The notes beneath the pieces were generated by a model. That model ran no database searches, was not told where the DNA came from, and saw only the letters and a list, made by a program, of their open reading frames with translations. The position numbers were made by a program, and so were the translations under genes. Positions 1 through 7,949 of a DNA stretch of 10,551 bases are shown here, piece after piece. Origin of the DNA: Terana coerulea (taxonomy: Eukaryota; Basidiomycota; Agaricomycetes; Polyporales; Phanerochaetaceae); NCBI GenBank assembly GCA_024811115.1, contig JAKOGH010001076.1:1-10551 (forward strand), given 5' to 3'. Position 1 is the stretch's first letter. The number at the start of each line of letters is the position of its first letter.

Positions 1-70
1 GGACAGGACTAGCCTGAACAGCGGCAATGACGAAGGCCAGGAATGCAGTGGTGTAGATCTTCATAAACAT
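1..70 (-). CDS. Gene A: secreted mucin-like protein, 5' end only (cut by window edge)
   Basis: The minus strand starts ATG TTT ATG AAG at 70 and gives 23 residues before the window ends. They form a typical signal peptide: a lysine near the start, a hydrophobic core and a likely AxA-type cleavage at VQA/SP. The translation is almost the same as the start of gene D (8492), and the 5' flank matches D's promoter for over 500 nt, so A is the other copy of D. A keeps CAG (Gln) where D has TAG. The rest is presumably Ser/Thr-rich as in D, but it lies outside the window. It is divergent from gene B. Its TATA position reads TACAAAA instead of TATAAAA. Function is unknown; a cell-surface or secreted protein is inferred from the signal peptide and from D. 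Confidence 0.7.
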   Translation of the reverse strand, partial: MFMKIYTTAFLAFVIAAVQASPV

Positions 71-113
71 TGCGCTGAGAAGATCGGTGAGTGGGAGTAG
101 GCGAGCAGTTGCA

Positions 114-170
114 AGTGGTTGAGTAACAGTTGAATGCCAGAATGTGGTTGCTGCACATTGCTTTTGTATG
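114..170 (-). promoter_or_regulatory. Core promoter of gene A (altered TATA box)
   Basis: CATACAAAAG (170-161, minus) occupies the place of CATATAAAAG in D, so the TATA box carries a T-to-C change. CTCAACCACT follows at 123-114, at the same spacing as in B, C and D. Confidence 0.6.
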
Positions 171-204
171 TTTTTGGTCTGATTAGTGGATCTATGCTTC
201 GCCG

Positions 205-290
205 GATTCCGTATGTTGTTTGCTTCCATTGGGTGGCCCTAAGCAGAAGTAAACCTGCCCGATCGGCATAGTCCACATCTGCCCACAGAG
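205..290 (-). promoter_or_regulatory. Upstream element of gene A
   Basis: On the minus strand this contains GCCGATCG, then AGGGCCACCC and GGAAGCAAACAACATACGGA, matching the upstream element of D (8287-8360). The GC-rich half is weaker here: GATCGGGCAGG where the others have GATCGAGGGCCCGG, and CCCAATGG in place of CCCGGCGG. Confidence 0.65.
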
Positions 291-616
291 CACATCAGAC
301 ACAAGGAACAGCATTCACATCACGGAAGTAGACCTAGAAGAGTTAAATGTCATCCACCTCCAATCGTGTAACTGTGAAAACAAGAGCCAACCTACATGAT
401 TAGAGTGGTACCCGGCAACAGTGAGGGATCCTAAAAGTCTTCTTTGTCTGAGCGGACTCAAACTCAACATTCACCATCAGTGGTTAATTCCACATTATTT
501 TCCTGGCAAGCGTTGAGATAATGACCGCATTGAGAGTCTGGACTCTGGACGGTGAAGAGGATGATGGACGCAGAAGCAAAACCAAGCCGCAAATGTAGCG
601 CTCATGCGAAGTTCGG

Positions 617-649
617 GCGTCTATCAGCTTTGTGGCATTTGATAGACGC
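617..649. promoter_or_regulatory. Midpoint hairpin of the A-B divergent region
   Basis: GCGTCTATCA (617-626) and TGATAGACGC (640-649) are a perfect 10-bp inverted repeat around a 13-nt loop, GCTTTGTGGCATT. The centre (633) is 563 nt from the ATG of A and 576 nt from that of B. The loop and most of the stem recur at 7916-7949 in the other arm. A palindromic protein-binding site or chromatin boundary is possible; the function is inferred. Confidence 0.6.
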
Positions 650-912
650 TTTATGACGACGGAGCTCTGACTCGGTGCCCGGGCACTAACGTTTCAACTT
701 GAACGACAGACCACGACTTGTTACGACCTACTACAACCTGCGGATTGCCAACATCCCATGTTTGTACAAAACTGTATGCCGGTACGGCATTTGAACATGC
801 GAGCATTCTGCACAATTGCATTAATATTCCATCTAGTCTCACGCGTCGGCGAAAGCGACACATCGTCAGGACTGTCCCACCTCGCCACTATCGTAGTGCG
901 TCGTGTTTATTT

Positions 913-923
913 GCGGAAGCAAA
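913..923 (+). promoter_or_regulatory. Extra GCGGAAGCAAA copy upstream of gene B
   Basis: GCGGAAGCAAA lies at 913-923, about 140 nt before the main copy at 1050-1059. The matching place in the other arm is degenerate. Confidence 0.4.
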
Positions 924-1013
924 GCCCCTGCGACGCGTATAGCGCACAACGATGCAAAGCGGGTGTTTCCTGAATGATCTAGATAGTAGATCGGTGTGCG
1001 GGTGTAAATCAGG

Positions 1014-1062
1014 TCGATCGAGGGCCCGGCTTCTACTTAGGGCCTCCCGGCGGAAGCAAACG
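1014..1062 (+). promoter_or_regulatory. Upstream element of gene B
   Basis: CGATCGAGGGCCCGG (1015-1029), then AGGGCCTCCCGG and GCGGAAGCAAAC (1050-1061). The same blocks in the same order and spacing lie before C and D, about 50 nt upstream of the TATA box. Confidence 0.7.
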
Positions 1063-1111
1063 AGATGCAAAATCTTAACGGAGTGTGGCGCTTGCATTGA
1101 GCCTCAGAGCA

Positions 1112-1165
1112 TATAAATGGGGAGAGGAATCTTGCTTCAGCTCCGTATCATCTGTCTCAACCACT
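1112..1165 (+). promoter_or_regulatory. Core promoter of gene B (TATA and CTCAACCACT)
   Basis: TATAAAT at 1112-1118 and CTCAACCACT at 1156-1165. The ATG follows at 1209 after a pyrimidine- and CA-rich leader. Confidence 0.7.
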
Positions 1166-1208
1166 CTCCATCACTCACACTCGTACAAACACACATCCCG
1201 TCTAAGCA

Positions 1209-1760
1209 ATGCTCGCCAAAACTGTCACCACTGTGCTCGCCATCTCCGCGATTGCCGCCATTCAAGCTCTCCCGCTGCCCGAGCTAGGGTATTCAACCAT
1301 TGCCGATGGGGAAGGCGTGTACGATTCCATCGCTGGCAATGTGACTAACAACGACCGTGAGTTTCTTTGGACGCGATTCTCGACTCGCGCTGACATGAAT
1401 TCGAAATTATAGACAGCCATGTCGGCTACAGTTGCACACATAAACGTCCCTTCGTGTGTGTTCCAACACATCCTCGTCGGACGCATGACGTTGTCCTCGA
1501 CGCCTCTACCGACGAGAACACCACGAAAGATGGTAAGATTATTTATCCCTATCGCACATTCACCGCTCACCATTATTTTACTAGACTCTGAGGACAATGG
1601 CAAGGACGTAAATATACGCGTCAGCTTCAACGGATCTGGGGACGACAGCCCTGATGACAACGACAGCTCCAGCTCCAGCCCGTTTTCATACCGGTATGAC
1701 AACGGCGTCGGTACCGACGATTCAGCCGGGCAGGATGACGATCCAAACTACCTCCAGTAA
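1209..1760 (+). CDS. Gene B: small secreted acidic protein (147 aa, 3 exons)
   Basis: The exons are 1209-1356, 1413-1532 and 1585-1760, with introns of 56 nt (GTGAGT..TATAG, branch-like CTGAC) and 52 nt (GTAAGA..CTAG), both phase 1. The protein starts with a clear signal peptide (MLAKT.., cleavage probably after IQA). The middle exon holds the family motif LDAST, and a hydrophilic tail of about 58 residues is rich in Asp, Ser and Gly, including a run of five Ser, ending in DDDPNYLQ. N-glycosylation-like NVT and NGS sites are present. I do not recognise a named family. Gene C is the paralogue with the same phases and intron lengths, which supports the splice model. It is divergent from A, with TATAAAT at 1112 and ATG 97 nt later. 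There is no CaaX end, so it is not a lipopeptide pheromone. Role is unknown; it acts outside the cell or at the wall by inference. Confidence 0.8.
1357..1412 (+). other. Intron 1 of gene B
   Basis: GTGAGT donor, CTGAC branch-like site and ATAG acceptor. Length 56 nt and phase 1, the same as intron 1 of the paralogue C (7166-7221). Confidence 0.75.
1533..1584 (+). other. Intron 2 of gene B
   Basis: GTAAGA donor and ACTAG acceptor. Length 52 nt and phase 1, the same as intron 2 of gene C (6991-7042). Both carry GCTCACCATT shortly before the acceptor. Confidence 0.75.
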
Positions 1761-2238
1761 GGGGAGTAGAACATCACGATTTATAAGAAGTGGACCTGGA
1801 GAGCACTTCGTAAAAATGTTATCAGCACTCTAAAGCATTACAGAAATGACAATCCACAAACACTATACCCACCCTTCTTAAGCTCGTGCGTGAGGAGCGT
1901 AGGGTTACATACACGGATGATATTGCTCGAGATGAGAGCTTCTGAACACACCGGTGTCAGCACATTTCAATATCTTTCATTGTAGCATCGTCCATGTTTT
2001 GAGCAGGTAGTATACAAGATGAGTTTTTGGTAAGGGCATTCGTGGATACGTCTATACAGGCAGGATTGCAACGTGTGGCATGCTTTGACTAAGGCGACAT
2101 AAGGAAAGATACATGTACATACAAATACGTGTGTCTGTGTGATTTCAGCGAGTCGTTCTTTCTCTTCCATGCTACACGTCGCAAATGAAGCATAATTTAC
2201 GATGGGCTTTCTGTCGTAGTCGGGTTCTTCAACCCCGC
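1761..2238. other. Convergent 3' flanks of gene B and TPS
   Basis: 1761-1855 is the 3' untranslated flank of B and matches that of C in inverted orientation. From about 1860 to 2238 no gene is supported; it presumably holds the 3' end of the TPS transcript. No clear polyadenylation signal stands out. Confidence 0.6.
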
Positions 2239-5200
2239 TCACTTCGTCTCGGAGAAGCGGTTCAGGATCGGGAGCACCTCCTGCGGGTGGAGCTGCCACT
2301 TCGCGTCCGTGCCGCGGTTGTTCGTCGAGCACGTCTCCGCGTTGTCGAGGTCGTTCAGCCGCCGCATCAGCTTCTCGTCCTTGCTGATCGCGAGCACAAA
2401 GTCGACGTGCGCCGCGTCCTCGATGTCCATCGCGTCCGCCGACATCCACGCGGGCCCGCCGGGGTTGCGCGAGTGCGCGGGCCCAGACGGGCTAAGAATG
2501 GCGCCGACGGCGGTCGAGCGAGAGATGTTGGTGGGCAGCACGAGGAAGCTGTTCTGGCCGGGGATGATGCGGAGGCCGTAACGTTCACCGAGACTGGGCA
2601 CAAATCTCAGCATACTGATAGTGAGAAGAGGACGTCATCTGTTTACCTGTCGAAAACGTGGTTTTGAGCCTCGGCAGCTTGACGACGAGCCCACTGCCTG
2701 TCCGAAGACTTGTCGTCTTCTGCTCCCGTCCAAAAGCGCCAGACGATGGACGCTTCGCGCTCTTCAATGAATGAGCCAGGTGTACGTTCGCAGAACTGGC
2801 AACAAACGTGAGCACCATAAATTCGACAGCGAGTATAATTTCTTACATAGTTCAAAATCTCCAGGCAAGCTGCCTTCCACGTGAGGTTGAAACTGGAAAC
2901 CATGTTGATCCAGGTGCCTTCTCCGCCACGACTCGGACGAGTCTTGATGAAACATCCGTTCTCAGCCCTGTTCGTGGCACCGAGTTAGACCTTGTTTCCC
3001 GGTGACAGGATGCACTGAGATGACGTACACAATCCCGATCTTGGGGGCCAGAGATGCAACCTTCTCGAGGGCGCCCTTGACCTGCAGTCCGCTCAACAGC
3101 CAGACTTCGTTCCGCGGGTCTTCCGCGAGCTTGTTGAGAGCAGCGATGACCTCTTCAGGCGGCTCGAACTCGCCGCGCAGCGCAAGAGCGGCTGGGTCCC
3201 TCTGCCAAATCGTGCCCTCAAAGTCGACGAGCAGGAGGCGGGTCTGGCTGTGCTTGTACCGCGGAAGGATACGGGAGACGTCGAGCTCGGCGACAACGTT
3301 CGTGTCGTTCTGCATGTGCTCGATGTTGGCGCGCAGACAGCGCACGAGGAAGGAGGTGACGAAGGCCTGCGCACTCTGCGTGACGACGTGGTTGTGGAGA
3401 TCTTGCCAGCGGGAGAGTGCCTCCTCATCGCTCATCGTTAGGGCCTATTGGACGATTTAGCACAGACATGGGAATAGGTATTTTATATACCAACCTGGTG
3501 CATAGCTTCTGATGTTCCCCGCCTGTCCCATGGGTTGATTGGAATACACGAACGGAATCCGCTGTAACTGTATGAACCAGTGAACTGGGAAACGCTCAGA
3601 ACGTGGCGTTATAAATCCGACGGATTGCTTGTGACTTACTTCGCTGAGAATGAGCGGCCGATGCCTGTCCTCCTGGCACTCCACGAACTCGTGCGCACTA
3701 GGACATCGATGAGTAGCTGCGCAACGAAGGTGATAAGCCAGACACACCGAAGAGCCATACCCTCACGCAAACTCGTTACAAGGAACGCATCGGCCACGGT
3801 CAACAATCCGAGGTATTGGTTGAACGACAGGTCCTCTGTGTGCAGGAATACGACGGGTTGGTAGGTCAGTGTAGAGAACCGCGAATTGATGCGGGACACC
3901 GCCTCGGAGACACCTCCCTTGTATCTCGTTCGTTTCCGTGGTTTGAAGAGCGACTTGAATCAACACGCACTATGATCCGATCATTATAAGAGAAGGAACT
4001 ATTGGATGAAGCTATGAGACACACCTTGCCCTGGTTCTCTGGGTACTTCTGTCAGAACTGCTCGAACGCCAGAATCTTGTGCTTGACACCCTGAACTTCA
4101 TCGAGCTTGTCCCGCCCGACGATGAGCTTCATGCCGGCGTAGCGCTGGCGGAGGGGATTGAACCCACTCTGTGACCTCAGAATCACGCCTAATATAGCAT
4201 ATATTCAGATCCGTAGCCAATAAAAAAAAACCGATGAACTACGAGACTTACCTCTTCGTGGTCAAGGTCTGAACATCAATGCCCATGGGGAAAACACCAA
4301 CGTCCACAAAACGTTCCTCGAGCTGGATACCCTTCGGGAGGGCCTCTGCACTGAGAATGCGGCTCACCGTCTGACGGAAGTGGCGAGCATGGTTAGCCGT
4401 CTGGAAGCCGATGAGGTCTGCTCCGAGGACGCCGTGCAAACTGACTTCGGACGGACAAACAGCGGAAGATTTCCAGAGGACGGGAAGGCGACGTGCATGA
4501 AGAAGCCGATCGGAGCATTCGGGAGCTTGGCCCGGAGCATCTGGGGAGTAGCATGAGGTGGTAGTCGTTCACCCAGATGATATCCCCGTCCTGGTACGAC
4601 GCAACGATGGCGTCCGCGAAACGCTGGTTGACTGCCTCACTGTTTGTAGGAGGCCGACTCGTAGAACAACTTCGTCTTCGGTGCATCAGGGATGGCGTAG
4701 TGGAGGCAAGGCCAGAGGACCTGGTGACAGAACTCGTCGTAGCAGCTCGCAAACTCCGAGTCGGGAATCCAGACGGGCAAGCTGTCGTAGCTATCCCGCA
4801 TTTTCCACTCCATGTTGCGCTTCAAACTCTCTTGAATCCGTCGGTGTTGGCGCCGAGAGTGCCCACCCATAGCTTCTTCCGGAGCCGGGTCTTGACGCTG
4901 TCCACGGCGTTCTTCAATCCTCCGTTACCGTGCGGGTTGCTCTCGACGTGCCAGGCCTGCGAGTGACTGTAAGAGTCCTGGCGGCCTTGTGACTGTGAGC
5001 GAGAGTTGGAGCGGTTTATTGTCGAGGATCGCGAAGCGCGTCGCTGAACGCGGGTGGATGCGTTCGGCCCATGGGTAGTCTGGTGGGCCTTCTTGCTGGT
5101 AGGGCTACCATTCGCACCAACGGCAGACGCGACTGAGTCTACTAGAGACTCTGTGACACCCTTCACTGTGTTAGCCACGGAGGAGAGACCGGGAAACCCG

Positions 5201-5504
5201 GTGAAGGGATTGGTGTTCTCTGTCCGCGGAGTAGCCGCGGGTGAAACTGCGCGAGACTGGGCGGAAGTTAGAGCAAGCAGAGGCGAAACAAAGCGTTGTC
5301 ACGCACCTTCAAATCCTCGACGATGCTCTTCAGAGGTCCGCTCTTCGCCGTCAAGAGAGATGGACGGGCAGAAGGCGGCGCGGACTTGAATTCTGGTAGG
5401 GCAGCGACATGGTCAGGAGTAGAGGGTGCAGACTCTCCTAGCACGGCGGTGTTGGGTAAGAAGAGGGAGGCGATGACCACCCTGTGATTCCGCAGCGAGC
5501 TCAT
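2239..5504 (-). CDS. Trehalose-6-phosphate synthase (GT20 plus phosphatase-like domain); frame broken in exons 2-4
   Basis: Family GT20 enzymes make trehalose 6-phosphate from UDP-glucose and glucose 6-phosphate in the cytosol, for stress protection and sugar signalling. The ten exons, minus strand, are 5504-5307, 5256-4252, 4188-4025, 3969-3748, 3697-3640, 3584-3495, 3445-3029, 2967-2847, 2795-2647 and 2593-2239 (about 925 codons); every intron is GT..AG. The start is ATG at 5504, giving MSSLRNHRVVIASLFLPNT. GT20 landmarks include LWVGTLG, WVNDYHLMLLP, FFMHVAFPSS, LIGFQTANHARHF, VGRDKLD, QVALQTTE and LREGMAL..HEFVECQ. A HAD/TPP-like domain follows (exons 7-10), with LLLVDFEGT where active enzymes have DxDGT and ISKDE where they have GDDxxDE, so it is probably not an active phosphatase. 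As read, the frame breaks near 4830, 4640, 4545, 4474, 4440, 4155 and 3925, and TGA stands in frame at 4054-4052. Exons 1 and 5-10 are clean. It may be a recent pseudogene or have base errors; family assignment is secure. Confidence 0.9.
2594..2646 (-). other. TPS intron 9
   Basis: 53 nt, GTAAAC donor and CCCAG acceptor. It joins NHVFD to SLGERYGL. Confidence 0.7.
2796..2846 (-). other. TPS intron 8
   Basis: 51 nt, GTAAGA donor and CCAG acceptor, phase 0. It joins LEILNY to FCERTPGS. Confidence 0.75.
2968..3028 (-). other. TPS intron 7
   Basis: 61 nt, GTACGT donor and ACAG acceptor. It joins KIGIV to AENGCFIKT in the phosphatase-like domain. Confidence 0.7.
3446..3494 (-). other. TPS intron 6
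   Basis: 49 nt, weak GTTGGT donor and AATAG acceptor, phase 0. It joins SEAMHQ to ALTMSDEEA. Confidence 0.65.
3585..3639 (-). other. TPS intron 5
   Basis: 55 nt, GTAAGT donor and CCCAG acceptor, phase 0. It joins LILSE to FTGSYSYSGF. Confidence 0.75.
3698..3747 (-). other. TPS intron 4
   Basis: 50 nt, GTGTGT donor and CCTAG acceptor. It interrupts the conserved REGMALR..HEFVECQ segment. Confidence 0.75.
3970..4024 (-). other. TPS intron 3
   Basis: 55 nt, GTGTGT donor and CATAG acceptor. It joins the NQGK end to CVLIQVALQ. Confidence 0.65.
4189..4251 (-). other. TPS intron 2
   Basis: 63 nt, GTAAGT donor and TTAG acceptor, with a run of nine T inside. It joins TLTTKR to RDSEVTEW. Confidence 0.75.
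5257..5306 (-). other. TPS intron 1
   Basis: 50 nt, GTGCGT donor, CTAAC branch site 10 nt before the CAG acceptor, phase 0. Removing it joins a clean exon 1 to the low-complexity Ser/Arg/Gln-rich N-terminal linker. Confidence 0.75.
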
Positions 5505-5645
5505 CGTTGTCGGAGATGAGGGGAAGAGGGATGTGGAAGGAAGAGGAGGACCTGGTCGTCGAAATAAGAGCTCTGAGCAGACACTGATTTGATCTATGCT
5601 TATGACGTCTCGTGCACTCTGATTGGTCCACACCTTCCACGTGGC
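5505..5645 (-). promoter_or_regulatory. TPS promoter region
   Basis: On the minus strand there is a CCAAT box at 5626-5622 (GGACCAATCAG) about 120 nt before the ATG, and a near-CRE TGACGTC at 5603-5609 (plus). A stress-element-like CCCCT lies 15-19 nt before the ATG. There is no convincing TATA box. These are sequence matches only; stress control of TPS would fit the family. Confidence 0.4.
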
Positions 5646-6565
5646 CCCCGCCGACGGATCCCGACGGGCCCATTTCCGGCTCAAGCAGCTCTTGGTTCGC
5701 GCTGACCACCGAGATTGGACTAGAAAGTGGTCGATAACACCCTGTTCCCCGGTACTGCCCTTGCTCGCTGTCTTTAGCAGTCTGCACGCCGAAGTAGGCC
5801 CGGTCGTCCTGCAACGTTCGTCGTCCTAGAAGCGCAAATCGCCCTGTCTTGGACAAGTATCGAAGATCTTGCTTCGTACGTGCGAACTGTGTTCCGAAAT
5901 GAACCTTCGCATGTTGGCAAGTTGCCAATGCGGACCGTGTTGCCTACGTAGCACGAGTAGATCTCACAATTTGAGGATGAGGCTACGGGGATGCAACCTG
6001 ATCTGGTGAGCACTTTTACGTGCTATGCTAAGCAAGGTTTATTAACGACAACGTACAGAGTTGTAGAACTGTGTGAACATCATACTGGGTGTCACGTTAC
6101 CCAAGCCGGCCTCTCATTCAACATCAATATTAGCGAAATGCTAAGCACTCGAGATTATCAGACTTCGGGAGAGAACAAATGCTGGCCGAGTGCGCTCTTG
6201 TCAGCGACATGCGAAGATATCAAAGACAATTGTACGCCAGGGACAGGTACGCCTCCGGTCAGATACGGATAATGAGGCAAACTGAACGGTTGTGCAAATG
6301 CTAGCAAATATGCTTGAAGACTATCCGCTCTTTGCGAGAATGCACACAATCCATTTCAGAGATACTTGTCGGCTGAACGCTCGCAAGGTACTTCAGAGGC
6401 CTCGCGAGTCGCGTTTCCTCAACTCGTACGGCTACTCCACACTCGAACATGATGTTATCAAGGGATAAGGGATTAATCAGGGTAATATGCTGGCTGATAT
6501 GTATGACGGCTGAGTTAATTGCTGCATAGTCTAATACAAATCAGTTTTTTCTAGTTCACGGCCGT
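5646..6565. other. No gene supported
   Basis: Both strands were read. The open frames here are short, use codons unlike the neighbouring genes and show no domain, signal peptide or splice pattern. The part beyond about 6000 is more AT-rich than the genes around it. Confidence 0.5.
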
Positions 6566-6678
6566 CTATCCTTTCTGCTGGGTGTCGACACCACGGTCGT
6601 CGTTGTGATTCCAGTTGTCATCATCATAGGCTTCACTCCTGAAGACTCGCGAAAAGTTCACACCGTGTGCTGCTCACG
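6566..6678 (-). pseudogene. Remnant of a last exon related to genes B and C
   Basis: On the minus strand a TAG-acceptor-like site is followed by an in-frame TGA, then about 35 codons ending in EAYDDDNWNHNDDRGVDTQQ and a stop at 6568-6566. The start (HGVNFSRVF) resembles KDVNIHVGL at the same place in exon 3 of C, and the Asp/Asn-rich tail has the same character. It lies 130 nt beyond the stop of C, on the same strand. It is probably a decayed tandem copy of exon 3; the match is short, so this is tentative. Confidence 0.35.
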
Positions 6679-6808
6679 CTAGCGATTTGAATAAGGTTTA
6701 AATATGATCGTTGTGAACTGTCATTTCTGTAATGCTCTAGATTGCTGATAACATATATGCGAAGTATTCTCCAGGTTTACTTCTTGCAAGCCACAATGCT
6801 CTACTCCC

Positions 6809-7354
6809 CTACTGAAAGTGGTTTGGATCGTCGTCCTGCCCGGCTGAATCGCCGGTGCCGACATCATCGTCATACTGGTAGGAAGGGGAGCTGTGGCTGT
6901 GGCTGTGGCTGCCGTTGTCATCGGGTCCGTCATCCCCAGGTCCGTCAAGGCCGACGTGAATATTCACGTCTTTGCCACTGTGCTCGGAGTCTGATGAAAC
7001 AATGGTGAGCGTTGAGTGCGCGACAGTGGTAATTAATCTCACCATCCTCCGGCGGAAAGCTCTCACCAGTGGAGGCGTCGAGGGCAATACTGCGCGCCCA
7101 GCAAGGACGTGCTGGATCACACCAGAGACTACGTCTATCGGAGTGACTGGAGTCAACATAGGTATCTGTGATTTAGAATTAATGTCAGCGTGAGTCGAAA
7201 ATCGCGTTCGAAGAAACTTACCTGAGCCGTTCGTGTAACCGGTGATGGTATCTCCATCGGCCATGACTTTATATCCTGCCTCGGGCAGCGGGACAGCCTG
7301 AACGGCGGCAATGGCGGAGATGACGAGCACAGTGGTGAAGGTCTTGGCGAGCAT
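6809..7354 (-). CDS. Gene C: small secreted acidic protein (145 aa, 3 exons), paralogue of B
   Basis: The exons are 7354-7222, 7165-7043 and 6990-6809 on the minus strand, with 56-nt (GTAAGT..ACAG) and 52-nt (GTGAGA..TCAG) introns, both phase 1. The signal peptide is MLAKTFTTVLVISAIAAVQA, nearly the same as in B. Exon 2 is 41 codons and keeps the LDASTG motif, with cysteines and tryptophans that differ from B. Exon 3 has KDVNIHV, an acidic DDGPDDNG stretch, a short His-Ser alternation and the tail SAGQDDDPNHFQ. Exon 2 has changed much faster than exons 1 and 3. No named family is recognised. It is divergent from D. A long open frame without splicing also exists here, but the matched splice sites in B argue for the spliced form. 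Confidence 0.8.
   Translation of the reverse strand: MLAKTFTTVLVISAIAAVQAVPLPEAGYKVMADGDTITGYTNGSGKFLRTRFSTHADINSKSQIPMLTPVTPIDVVSGVIQHVLAGRAVLPSTPPLVRAFRRRMVRLITTVAHSTLTIVSSDSEHSGKDVNIHVGLDGPGDDGPDDNGSHSHSHSSPSYQYDDDVGTGDSAGQDDDPNHFQ
6991..7042 (-). other. Intron 2 of gene C
   Basis: GTGAGA donor, GCTCACCATT near the 3' end and TCAG acceptor. Same length and phase as intron 2 of B. Confidence 0.75.
7166..7221 (-). other. Intron 1 of gene C
   Basis: GTAAGT donor, CTGAC branch-like site and CACAG acceptor. Same length and phase as intron 1 of B. Confidence 0.75.
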
Positions 7355-7401
7355 TGCTTGTGTGGGATATGGGTGAGTGTGTATGAGTACGTGTGCTTGT
7401 G

Positions 7402-7458
7402 AGTGGTTGAGACAGCTGCTTTGATGCCGAAATCAAGGAAAATCCTCTCCCCTTTATA
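7402..7458 (-). promoter_or_regulatory. Core promoter of gene C
   Basis: On the minus strand TATAAAG at 7458-7452, then CTCAACCACT at 7411-7402; the ATG at 7354 is about 100 nt past the TATA box. Confidence 0.7.
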
Positions 7459-7503
7459 TGTTTAGAGACCCATTGTAAGCGCGACACTCCGTCAAGATTT
7501 TGT

Positions 7504-7567
7504 TCGCTTGCTTCCGCCCGCGGCAGGAGCCCCTGAGCGGAAGCAAATCTCGGGCCCTCGATCGGCA
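7504..7567 (-). promoter_or_regulatory. Upstream element of gene C with 10-bp inverted repeat
   Basis: TTGCTTCCGC (7508-7517) and GCGGAAGCAA (7537-7546) form a perfect inverted repeat with a 19-nt spacer, next to GATCGAGGGCCCG on the minus strand. It corresponds to the elements before B and D. Confidence 0.7.
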
Positions 7568-7915
7568 TAATTTACATCCGCACACCGATCTAAATTATTC
7601 TAAACACACCCGCGTTTTCAGTTACATGTACTCTGAACACTTCATGAGCTTTGTAATGCACATAGACGTGACGCACTGTAGGGGCGAAGCAGGGGAGCCT
7701 TGACAGACATGTCGCTTTCAACGCGCGGAATCAAGGAAATTCAGCTGCAATAACTACTTAGGTTTGTGTGTGCCATACTGATGCACAGTTATATACAAAT
7801 AGGTGGTGCTAGCAGTCCGCAGGACGTAACAGGTCGTAACAGGTCGTCGTTCAAGAGCTTGAAGCGTGCGGACTCAGGCTGACGCGCTGCACTGAGTCAG
7901 AGCTCTGTAGTCACA

Positions 7916-7949
7916 GGCGTCTATTAAATGCCACAAAGCTGTAGCCGCC
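7916..7949. promoter_or_regulatory. Midpoint hairpin of the C-D divergent region
   Basis: GGCGTCTA (7916-7923) pairs with TAGCCGCC (7942-7949) at 7 of 8 positions. The intervening AATGCCACAAAGC is the complement of the loop at 627-639. The centre (7932) is about 579 nt from the ATG of C and 559 nt from that of D. Confidence 0.5.

Larger units (their letters stand above)
1..1855 (+). repeat. Inverted segmental duplication, left arm (A-B pair)
   Basis: Read on the minus strand, the right arm (about 6708-8563) follows this arm along its whole length: start of gene A = start of D, the divergent intergenic region, gene B = gene C including introns, and the 3' flank of B (GGGGAGTAGA after the stop through TTACAGAAATGACA near 1850). 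Similarity is strongest at promoters, signal peptides, splice sites and exon 3, and is broken by many substitutions and small indels, so the event is not recent. The left end lies beyond the window. Confidence 0.85.

Noticed and set aside
1262..1702. 146-codon open frame on the minus strand across gene B
   Set aside because: It runs antisense through exons and introns that have well-matched splice sites in both B and C. The similar antisense frame over C is explained by the shared DNA, and it has no start context or domain.
1209..1760. Gene B as a basidiomycete lipopeptide pheromone precursor
   Set aside because: It has a classical signal peptide and ends in NYLQ; there is no C-terminal CaaX box.
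1967..2667. Long open frames overlapping the last TPS exon on both strands
   Set aside because: They are shadows of the GC-rich TPS exon 10, whose frame continues the conserved phosphatase-like domain.
5413..5928. 171-codon minus-strand frame upstream of and over the TPS start
   Set aside because: Its 3' part overlaps TPS exon 1 in the wrong frame, and its 5' part lies in the promoter with no coding bias or known motif.
5991..6272. 93-codon plus-strand open frame
   Set aside because: Codon use is unlike neighbouring exons, and there is no domain, signal peptide, promoter or paralogous copy.
6462..6492. Two halves resembling the I-SceI homing site (AGGGATAA and CAGGGTAAT)
   Set aside because: They are separated by nine extra bases and no homing endonuclease or intron is nearby. 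It is probably chance in an AT-rich stretch.
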